From Tieghemiomyces parasiticus (Eukaryota; Kickxellomycota; Dimargaritomycetes; Dimargaritales; Dimargaritaceae): a stretch of DNA of 40,241 nt. The stretch lies in assembly GCA_027575765.1 (NCBI GenBank), contig JANBPT010000371.1, positions 1 to 40,241 on the forward strand, given 5' to 3'. Below the pieces are notes generated by a model that had not been told where the DNA came from, ran no database searches, and saw only the letters and a program-made list of their open reading frames with translations. This document shows, one piece after another, positions 1-9,500 of the stretch. The first letter of the stretch is position 1. Each line of letters opens with the position of its first letter. Both the position numbers and the translations under genes were made by a program.

Positions 1-579
1 AGCGCCAAACTGGCCACTGTCGATTGGGAGGAGGCCGACCGCGAGATGCTGGAGTTTATGGGGTCAGATTCTGAAGATGACGACGAGGACAAAAGTCAAG
101 AAGAAAGCGGTGACGGCGACGAAGTGGATGGTGCGGAGCCAGAAGGCAACGAGCTGGCGGAGCAAGTAGCGGATGACCTCCGTGGGGACTTGGCAGGAGA
201 TGGTAACAAGGTCGACCGGTCCGCCCCAATCCGGGGCAAACGTCCGTCAATGCACTTTGAAGATGACGAGGACGGGACCGGGCCGCTCATACGGGGTGAT
301 AACCCTGAGGATAGCAACGATACGGATGCCAAGAATGAACGCAGTGGACCAGCAGCCAAGCGGCGCAAACTACCCGATGTCGAGCGTATCATGCCGCCAT
401 CCAACTCGTACAATGCTGAGGAAGGAGAAAGCGGACCGGCTTCGTCTTCAGATGGCTCCAGTACTTCGTCCGGGAGCGACGCAAGCGGCAGCGAGAGCAG
501 TAGTGACGACGAAGACGGGGTGGATGACTTCGACGACTTGTTACGTGACATGGAGGAAGAGCTCGACCACGACGAGTGA
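1..579 (+). CDS. FCP1: C-terminal part of probable RNA polymerase II CTD phosphatase (FCP1-like), 5' truncated
   Basis: The reading frame is open from the first base of the window to a TGA at 577-579, so the gene starts upstream and only the last 192 residues are present. The visible part opens with a short ordered stretch (VDWEEADREMLEFM), followed by a long acidic, Ser-rich disordered tail. The tail holds one basic patch (AAKRRKL, a possible nuclear localisation signal) and ends in the acidic, helical DDFDDLLRDMEEELDHDE. A WE..D.E..EF segment, an acidic tail and an acidic end of this kind are how fungal FCP1 proteins finish after their BRCT domain; there the acidic end contacts TFIIF. No catalytic DxDxT motif lies inside the window, so the name rests on tail style alone. 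It could be another nuclear protein with an acidic tail. The reverse-strand ORFs over this stretch are shadows of the GAC/GAG-rich sequence. Confidence 0.5.
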   Translation, partial: SAKLATVDWEEADREMLEFMGSDSEDDDEDKSQEESGDGDEVDGAEPEGNELAEQVADDLRGDLAGDGNKVDRSAPIRGKRPSMHFEDDEDGTGPLIRGDNPEDSNDTDAKNERSGPAAKRRKLPDVERIMPPSNSYNAEEGESGPASSSDGSSTSSGSDASGSESSSDDEDGVDDFDDLLRDMEEELDHDE

Positions 580-970
580 GACACTGGACATTGACCAGTT
601 GACTGCCAACCTTCTTGTTCACTAGACTTTACAAATACGCACCGGCCTTAACCCGTCTCACTTGGTTATCTTATTATAGCGTTCTCTTATTAAATTAATG
701 ACTGCCCAATGGTTTAGGGGGGCGAAATATTTTTTTGATGATTTAGTGGAATACTATCGTCAAAGGTTGAAGCTCAAGGTTTTTACTTTTTTTTTTTCCA
801 TACACGGTGGCCTCCCTCCTTATTTTATTTTTTTGGCACCCTTCTCCGTCGTCTTAGGCCAGGCCAGGCCAGGGAATTCTCAGACCAGCTCATTCTCAAT
901 CCCCGCGGTTGAACCACCCGCAGGTCCCTCATACTGTCCATTGCCTTGCCTACCGACCATTCATTTAACC
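580..970. other. Intergenic spacer between FCP1-like gene and DBP6; holds DBP6 leader
   Basis: This is an AT-rich, T-tract-rich spacer of 391 bp. An in-frame ATG at 698 would add 91 residues to the helicase. That stretch encodes Phe/Lys-rich, non-conserved sequence over poly-T runs and a triple AGGCC repeat (856-870), so I read it as 5' leader. No AATAAA is visible for the upstream gene. Confidence 0.6.
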
Positions 971-2740
971 ATGTCCCCAATTGCCGCGCCCGCCGGCGTG
1001 CCGGCATGGCTAGCCCACCCTACTGTGATTCCAGCCTCGACCAAGATCCCGTTGCACAGCGACAAGATCCCGCTCTCGACTGACCTGCGTACGCGGTGCG
1101 CAACGACAGACGGCATCGTCGACTTCTTTGCGGTCCAAGCGGCCGTCCTACCACTCCTGATCCACACGGCTCGGAACGTTACCACACGTCACCGACTTCC
1201 CGATCTCTGTGTTTCGGCTCCCACTGGCAGCGGCAAAACCCTCGCGTATGTCCTCCCTGTGGTCGAGAAGCTACGCCACCGGATCGTTCCCCGGCTCCGG
1301 GCCCTGGTCGTAGTTCCTACACCCGACCTGGTCCAGCAGGTATATGCCACCTTCGTCCAATACTGTGAGGGTGGGACCGACTTGAAGGTGGCAGCCTTCG
1401 ACAGCCAGGCGACCTTTGCCGACGAGGAGGCGGCCGTGCGGGGTAGAGCTGAAACGAGTGCGGACGCCACTCACGACGACTTCCCGACCCCACCAGTCCG
1501 CCGTGGCGGTGTCAGTGCCGTAGATATCCTAGTCACGACCCCTGGTCGGCTCACTGAACACTTGGCTGCTACGAGGGACTTTACCCTCCAGCACCTCGAA
1601 TTTCTAATCATAGACGAGGCTGACCACGTACTAAATCAGGACTACCAGGGCTGGTTGGAGAAAATCCGAGCGGCTACTGAGCAGTCCGCGGCCACCACGG
1701 CCTCATTTACCGGAACCCAGCTACCGACTTGCGATGGGCTCGGCCTCCCACATCACGACGCCCAGGCTACGGGCGCCCGCGGTATCGCCGACCCGTACAT
1801 CTTTTGTCGTCCGGCCCCGCGGCTACAGAAACTCATCTTTTCGGCCACCCTACCCAGCGATCCAGGTCATCTCGCCCTTCTGAACTTGGTCAACCCACAG
1901 CACATTGCCGTGCGCGGGACGGCCGAGACCGCACCGGAGGCCGAAGCGGATAGGGCGGCGGTTGACCAAAATCCAGAGACAACGGCGGAGGCGGCTGATA
2001 CTAAGAAGCGTAAGCAAGGGCCGCCCCCGGTCGATTTCACCGTCCACTTCACGGCCCCGCCCAGCCTCCAGGAGTTCTCGGTCCTGACCACCGACCAAAA
2101 CCGCCCACTGGCCGTCTACCACCTCATCACCGCACCGCGGTGCCGCTCGGCATTGTGCTTCACCAGTTCCGTCGAAGCCGCTCACCGGCTCTACCAGCTC
2201 CTCACTCTCTTCGCCAAGAAGTATTACGAACGAATGCATGACAACAAGCACCGCAAGCTGGTCAAGAAGCCGAACCCCAAGGATCCAGCGGCGGCGGCAC
2301 CAGCGTCGCCACTACCGCCGTCAGATGCTACCCATCTCCCAACGTTGCCAGTTATTGTCGACTTTTCGTCCGATTTGGACCCGGCCCAGCGATCTGACAT
2401 CCTTCAGCGGTTCAAACGGGGTGAGATCCAGCTTCTGGTCTGCTCGGATATGTTCTCGCGCGGTCTGGACGTGGACTGTGTTGATACCGTAATTAACTAC
2501 GACCTGCCCGCACAGGCTCAGGGGTACATCCACCGCGTGGGCCGGACCGCTCGTGCCGGTCGCGAGGGCCACGCCTACACCCTGATGGCCGCCCGTGAGA
2601 TGACCAAGTTTCGTAATCTCATGCGGGCGGCGGACCATCTTGACCAGGTTTCACGGTACAAGTTGCCGTCTAACGCGATGCGGCGGTTCGAGAAGCCGTA
2701 TGGCATGGCAGTCCGGCAGCTGGGTATCATTTACAAGTAG
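971..2740 (+). CDS. DBP6: DEAD-box ATP-dependent RNA helicase, DBP6/DDX51 family
   Basis: A 589-residue helicase of the family that acts in the nucleolus on pre-60S ribosome assembly. All core motifs are visible: APTGSGKT (motif I, Lys89), a variant Ia PTPDL, TTPGRL (Ib), DEAD (Asp215-Asp218, followed by H), SAT (Ser291), then in the second RecA domain a CFTSS segment, SDMFSRGLDVD and HRVGRTARAGR (521-531). The FFAVQAAVLPLL segment before motif I and DEADHVLNQDYQGWL are characteristic of DDX51/Dbp6, not of other DEAD proteins. An acidic, KKRKQ-containing insert sits between the two RecA domains, as Dbp6 proteins often have. The start is the ATG at 971 (context AACCATGTCC). The in-frame ATG at 698 is rejected because its extra 91 residues look like untranslated leader. 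No intron is needed. It lies tail to tail with WDR5. Confidence 0.93.
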   Translation: MSPIAAPAGVPAWLAHPTVIPASTKIPLHSDKIPLSTDLRTRCATTDGIVDFFAVQAAVLPLLIHTARNVTTRHRLPDLCVSAPTGSGKTLAYVLPVVEKLRHRIVPRLRALVVVPTPDLVQQVYATFVQYCEGGTDLKVAAFDSQATFADEEAAVRGRAETSADATHDDFPTPPVRRGGVSAVDILVTTPGRLTEHLAATRDFTLQHLEFLIIDEADHVLNQDYQGWLEKIRAATEQSAATTASFTGTQLPTCDGLGLPHHDAQATGARGIADPYIFCRPAPRLQKLIFSATLPSDPGHLALLNLVNPQHIAVRGTAETAPEAEADRAAVDQNPETTAEAADTKKRKQGPPPVDFTVHFTAPPSLQEFSVLTTDQNRPLAVYHLITAPRCRSALCFTSSVEAAHRLYQLLTLFAKKYYERMHDNKHRKLVKKPNPKDPAAAAPASPLPPSDATHLPTLPVIVDFSSDLDPAQRSDILQRFKRGEIQLLVCSDMFSRGLDVDCVDTVINYDLPAQAQGYIHRVGRTARAGREGHAYTLMAAREMTKFRNLMRAADHLDQVSRYKLPSNAMRRFEKPYGMAVRQLGIIYK

Positions 2741-2938
2741 ATTTCGGCGTGGCGACGCCCTCCTTTTTTTGGCCATGTTTCACTACTTCGCTTAAGCAGA
2801 ACTTTTGCGTTCATAACCGCAGACGCTAACAGGTTTTTCTTTGCCATACAGTGCACTGCTGATCGGTCTGAGTATCTATTTCCGGCCTAGCAGACTGAAC
2901 TAAACGGATCGTCTACTGGAAACAGGAGGAAAAACGAC

Positions 2939-2944
2939 AATAAA
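2939..2944 (+). terminator. Candidate polyadenylation signal for DBP6 (AATAAA)
   Basis: AATAAA lies about 200 nt past the DBP6 stop on the same strand, in the 350-bp gap before the convergent WDR5 gene. Nothing else recognisable lies in 2741-3090. Confidence 0.45.
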
Positions 2945-3090
2945 AAGAAGTGCTGGTTGATATATTTTGAAATACTATGGATGAAGCGGTCCGAGCGGGT
3001 CAGTGTGTACAATTAGACGGGCCCACCAAGTAACCGTGAGCTCTAAAGCACCTCTCCGCATACCCGGGAAAGGCCTTGTAGGGGAATTAG

Positions 3091-4256
<1,166 letters not shown>

Positions 4257-5103
4257 GGATGTTATGTACAGAATCGATGGCGATACACGGAGGGGGGAGG
4301 ACCGGTGTGAAAGGCAAACGCCAAGCGGTGCTGATATTCGAGAAGGAAGGGGATTAGACGGGAGAGACTGCCGGCGATGTACCGCGTTGGAAGGCAGAGG
4401 GGGGGATTCAGACCTGCCGCTTGTACCGACGTAAGGAAAATGCAGGTGGTGGGCGTGATTTAAACGGGACTAACGGCCGGACTGTACCCTGGAAATTAGA
4501 TACCGGAAAGAGAATGCCGTAAGGGCGGGAGGCGAAGCGGGGAATGGGCCCGTCAGGAAGGAATGTAAATGAAAATGGGAGGAAGAATGCGGCGGACGGC
4601 CGTTCGCTAGAATGGCTCGCATGAGACCACTTGACAAGTGCGGGTCCAGGACCCACCAAAAAAAATAATAACCGCTGAACAGTCCCTGGGCGCTAGCCAG
4701 TGGGGACGCGGGTGCAGGCTGTCTCCCCCCCCCCTAATGATGTAGCAGGTTTCCCACTAGATAAGGTTCACCGAAGGGAAGTGCGTTTAATAACCGCAGG
4801 TCGGCTGGGAGGAACGGGCGGACCAAGGTGGGCTGCTGGGCATGGGGGGGAGGGCGAGGTAAGTGTGTGGACCCGGTAGCATGGCCTGCATCCACCTTGC
4901 CCGAGGCGTCCATCCTATCCTCAGCAGCCGCGGAGCTGCACATCCCCGATTTGTCAATATTCGTCTCTAATGAGCTGTATCCCCTGCCCGTACCTTGACC
5001 TCCTACCCCAGTTGCCCTGTAGAGAATTCCCTAGCCATTCCCGCATTCCACGTCGTTTTCACCTACCTCCACTTCACCAATTAGCCGCGCTCTCATCTCC
5101 GCT
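4257..5103. other. Divergent intergenic region between WDR5 and GPI8 (promoters of both)
   Basis: This 847-bp spacer should carry the promoters of both flanking genes. It contains a run of C at about 4724-4733 and a pyrimidine-rich stretch just before the GPI8 start, typical of fungal TATA-less promoters. I see no convincing TATA box. The short reverse ORFs at 4408-4659 and 4734-4943 have no recognisable features and I do not call them genes. Confidence 0.5.
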
Positions 5104-6300
5104 ATGCGGTTACTCATACTCACCCTAGTGGGTCTGGCTGTCACCTGGTCGGGCGTTATCGGCCGCACTGAAGTGCCTCTTCAGGCCACGGACACCGAAC
5201 AGGTCGCCGATTTCTTCAGCGGCAGCCAGCATACTAACAACTGGGCGGTACTCGTGTGCACCTCCCGGTTCTGGTTCAACTACCGGCACATGGCCAATAC
5301 GTTGTCCATGTACCGCACGGTCAAGCGCCTGGGCATCCCGGACTCTAACATCATCCTCATGTTGGCCGACGACGCGGCCTGCAACCCGCGCAACAAGGTT
5401 CCCGCCACCGTCTACGACCACCCAAGTAAACGTATCGACCTCTACGGCCAGAATGTCGGTGTTGACTACCGCGGCTACGACGTAACCGTCGAAAATTTTA
5501 TCCGCTTGCTGACCGGCCGTGTTCATCTCAACACCCCGCGGTCCAAGCGGTTACTCACGGACGACAAGTCCAACGTATTCATCTACATGACAGGCCACGG
5601 TGGCGACGGATTCCTCAAGTTCCAGGACGCCGAGGAGATTAGTAGTCGGGACCTGGCCGACGCCTTCGCCCAGATGTGGGAGAAGCGGCGCTACCGCGAG
5701 CTCCTCTTTATGATCGACACCTGTCAGGCCAACACCATGTACGAGCAACTCTACTCGCCTCATATCCTCAGTGTGGGGTCCAGCGCACGCGCCGAGAACT
5801 CCTACTCGTACCTCCACGACTACGACCTAGGAGTGTCAGTCATCGACCGGTTCACGTACTTTAATCTGGAGTACCTAGAGGGCGTCGACGGCCAGAGCCA
5901 GGCTACCCTAGGTGGCCTCTTTGACAGCTACGACCCCGGCCGGATCCACTCCCACCCGGCCGTCCGGTCCGATCTCTATCCAAAATCGCCCCACGCCGTT
6001 CCCCTCACAGATTTCTTTGGTGCAGTACAGAGTGTGGAGCTCACCGTCGTGGACCCGGCCCGCCTAGCAGGTTTCGGCGAAGGTGGCCCGCCTACTGTGG
6101 ATCTAGGGCCACCAAATACGAAGGAGGCGTCCGCCGAACCGATCGAAGCCTCCTCCGCAGGTCCCACCGCACCCGCCACGTCTTCACCGGTTTCCGCGCT
6201 CCGTGCGTTCCGGCCGGCCAGCGCCTTCACGTTGACCGGCGCGCTCGAATTGGCCACTGCCAGCCTCATTCTCTTTGGCGTAGTCAAATCTGCCATGTGA
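5104..6300 (+). CDS. GPI8: GPI-anchor transamidase catalytic subunit GPI8/PIG-K (peptidase family C13)
   Basis: A 398-residue ER membrane cysteine peptidase that cleaves the C-terminal signal of precursor proteins and transfers the protein to a preassembled GPI lipid, working with GAA1, PIG-S, PIG-T and PIG-U homologues. An N-terminal hydrophobic signal (about 1-20) is followed by the C13 domain beginning NNWAVLVCTSRFWFNYRH. The catalytic dyad is His165 (YMTGHGGDGFL) and Cys207 (MIDTCQANTMY), one position from the human numbering (164/206). The length matches yeast (411) and human (395). The tail is a Pro/Ala/Ser linker and a C-terminal membrane segment (about 375-396) ending VVKSAM, so the protein should be a type I ER membrane protein. 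It is a single exon, converging on the PPR gene 260 bp downstream. Confidence 0.96.
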   Translation: MRLLILTLVGLAVTWSGVIGRTEVPLQATDTEQVADFFSGSQHTNNWAVLVCTSRFWFNYRHMANTLSMYRTVKRLGIPDSNIILMLADDAACNPRNKVPATVYDHPSKRIDLYGQNVGVDYRGYDVTVENFIRLLTGRVHLNTPRSKRLLTDDKSNVFIYMTGHGGDGFLKFQDAEEISSRDLADAFAQMWEKRRYRELLFMIDTCQANTMYEQLYSPHILSVGSSARAENSYSYLHDYDLGVSVIDRFTYFNLEYLEGVDGQSQATLGGLFDSYDPGRIHSHPAVRSDLYPKSPHAVPLTDFFGAVQSVELTVVDPARLAGFGEGGPPTVDLGPPNTKEASAEPIEASSAGPTAPATSSPVSALRAFRPASAFTLTGALELATASLILFGVVKSAM

Positions 6301-6370
6301 TCGTCTCCTCACACTTCCCCACCAATGTATCTGTGGGTGCTGCTTATCCGACCGTCCTGTTGGCAGGGTC

Positions 6371-6376
6371 AATAAA
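6371..6376 (+). terminator. Candidate polyadenylation signal for GPI8 (AATAAA)
   Basis: AATAAA followed by an A run lies 70 nt after the GPI8 stop. A second copy lies at 6460-6465. A run of 13 G follows at 6532-6544, just before the 3' end of the convergent PPR gene. Confidence 0.55.
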
Positions 6377-6560
6377 AAAACCCGGCCGTGTATGGTCTCA
6401 GACGGTACCCCCGTACCCAGACTTTAATCCACCACGTTAAATACTGTATCAACATGCTAAATAAACCAGGGAGAGCTAGTCGGTACCGGGAAGCTCACGC
6501 TCGGGCAAGTCGGCCCTTTCTCGGGCTGTCCGGGGGGGGGGGGGTCTTTCACCACCTCCC

Positions 6561-9500
6561 TTACACCACCGGCACCAGCGCTTCCATCAACCGGTACAGT
6601 CGCTGGACCCTCTCCTGGTCGCCGCTCGCAGTGTAGGCGCTGATGAGGATGACGAACGGTTTCTGGTCGATCATAAGCAACCGGCTCTGGGAAGAGCAAC
6701 CCACGTCGCTGTTCTCCACACCTGGGGTATAGGCGTCTCCCGCTCGGCTGGTGGGGGCGATGTAGTAGTGCTGAAGGAGGTGACAGAAGAGGCCCAGGGC
6801 CACGGCCCGGTATGGGGCCGGGTCTCGGTCGGGTCGAAGGAGAGTAAATGCCTGGGATGGGTGCAGCATGTCGTCGTTGACGGGTAAGGGGTTGGGGAGG
6901 TGCTGGTGAAGATCGCCGCTCGATGCTGACCTAGCTACCGTGCGTAGCAACCCGGGCACGTTAACCTGGGAATCCCCTGGGCAACTACCAGCCGAGTGAG
7001 ATTGGCCAGCAGGGTCACTGGTAAACCTGGATCCCGTAAATAAACCTTCGGTACCCGCTGTGGTCGCATAGTGCCAACTGGTGAACACGTCGATGGCCAA
7101 TGTGTAGAAAAATAGGCTGGCGTACCGTGGGGCAGACGGGGCACCGATACAGCCGGGCGGCGAGGGGTGGGTGGCCTGGGGCACGTATCGGTTAGGTCCG
7201 TGTAGGCTCCCGGAGTTCGCTGGCGACGGTGGGGCGTTGTCAGTCCAATGGCGGACAAAGTCCTGGTACCGCTGCCGTTCGGTCCGCACCAGTTCGGAAT
7301 CCTTCCCCGCCTCGCCCGTGTCTTCTCCGGTCGTGGGGGCAAGTGGTGGTGACGGGGATGTCCCGGCCATGTTGGTGGGCCAGTCAGTCTGGTCGGGCCA
7401 TACCACGCCGGTTTGGCCCATAGCCTCAGCAAAGGCGGTCCAGGTCCAGGCCCGTGGTCCCGAGGCGGACGGGGGTGGAAGAATCCGCCCGGTTCGTTCG
7501 TCATCGGAGAGCAGTACTCGGAAGTCTGTAGCGGCCGCCTGTACACGGTGCGGCGCGACAGCCTGTCGATCTGCCTGGGCCACCGAAGAGATGCTGCCCC
7601 ATCCTTCGTAGGCGAAAGTGAGGTCGAGAAGACGGCGAACTGCTGTTTCGTTGCGGGTTTCGGCGTAGAAGGCGAGGAAAGCGGTCAGTTGGTAGGACGT
7701 GACAATGGTGGGGTCGGGGCCCAGCCCATAGTCATCGCCAGTTCGCCGCTCGCCGTTCCGTACGGGTTGGGGTCCGGCAGTGGTCATTGCATGGCCAACA
7801 TAGCGGTGGCAGAACGACTGCCACATCTCCCAAGCCCGGTCAGGCTGGTGTTTTCGGGTGTGGTGCATAAACAATTCGGTGTACAGCGCCGGCGGGAGTT
7901 GGCTACCTGGTGGAGCCCGGGCGAGGATGGCCTGGATACGCGGGTTCCCACGGTCGGCAAAGAACCACTTGGCCAAAAGCACGTAGGTTTGGGAGTCCGG
8001 GGTTACGCGGAACGGCCCCGTAGCATCGACGACTCGAGAGGTCTCGTTGTCCTCGCCCTTAGGGCTAGTCTCACCACCGCGGCTGCTGGCGCCGTCGCCT
8101 TGAGATGTATGGTAATCAACCAGCCATTGAGCCACGTCGAACCGTTTGGCGACTATTGCCGCCCGTAGCAGCATATTGAACGTGTGGGTATCGAATACCT
8201 CGGTCAGCGGGATGGCGGCCAGCGGCCGCATCGGGGTGAGGTAGGTTTGGACGAACGGGACGACAGTCCCGGGTCTTTCAGATGGCGCGAGGGCCACCGT
8301 CGTCGTACCCAAGAGCTGACGGAGCTCCTGAAGGACACGGGTCATGTGAGGGATCAGGGCGTCGAGGTTGTCAAATAGAGCGGTCGCGCATAGCAGCCGG
8401 CGGTAGGTGATAGCAGCGGGCGTTACCCCGGCGGCCCGCATGTCGTCATAGTAGTTGAATGCCGCGGCGGGATCGTTACCGTGCAAGGCGTACCAGATCA
8501 TAATGTCAAATACATAGGCGTTGGGTGGGATGGCGCGCGCACGCAGTTCGGCAAAGGTCCACGCCACACCCGCCTGGTCGTCAATCACGGCGTAGCCGCT
8601 GAGCAGGACGGACAAAGCGCTCTGACCAGGCTCAAGTCGGGCGCGTAGCATGCGCTGGTAGATCAGGCGGGCCTCGTCCATACGGTTGTTACGGGCCAAG
8701 GCCTGAAGCACGTGGGTGAAATGTTGAGCCTTCAGATCTAGGGCGGAGTCACGGATCTCAGTGCTGGCCTGGGCCGCTAGGACCGTGTTTGTCAGGAGGG
8801 CCAGTACGTCCAGATCCCGGGTCGTTCGGTGGACAGGCCACAGCAGGCAGGTGCGGTAGGCGTGGTAGATGTTCCGGGGTAGGCGCTCCCGCCGCAACCG
8901 CTGCAATGGAGGGGTTCGAACGGCGTCGAAAAAGAGACGGGCGACGGTGGCGTTGGGCAACGATTTCGGTGACTGGGGCCGAAGGAAGGACGGATCACGG
9001 TTGCCACCAAACCGGAAGGCCGTGGCCGCCACAATAATATACGCCGGTAGGAAGACGGGCCAGGGTAGGGACTTGTCATTCCGGAGGAGACTCAAGGCCG
9101 CTAGGGCGTGTAGGGGCAGTGGTGGGTGGACGGGGGAGAGTGACTGGCCATCGACGATGACATGATCAAAATAGATAGGGTCCAGGTCTGACGCCCATAG
9201 GCGCCGCTCAGCCAGGTTCAGCACATCGGCCGGGGCTTCGTACATCTGAGCCCAAGAGGTGAGTACGGCCAGGTGAATGATGGGTGCCAGATCCGGGTCG
9301 GAGCGCAGCAGGGCGAGTAAATCGGCCGGGGCGCGGGCACCAACCGGTTCGGCCGCGATTGTAGGGGTGGTCATTGGAGAAGAAAGTGGGGCGGACGTCT
9401 CCAGATTGGTGGCTGCAGCGAAGGCCGCCAGATTCACGTGTGCCGGTAGTTCGGCCGCCAGGGCGCGCAGGATGACGGGGGTCAGGGTGGCGATGCCCAA

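Noticed and set aside
698..970. In-frame N-terminal extension of the DBP6 helicase from the ATG at 698
   Set aside because: It encodes Phe/Lys-rich sequence over poly-T tracts that does not resemble any helicase N-terminus. The ATG at 971 has better context and starts the conserved part.
7413..8168. 251-residue plus-strand frame antisense to the PPR gene
   Set aside because: No domain; a shadow of GC-rich coding sequence on the other strand.
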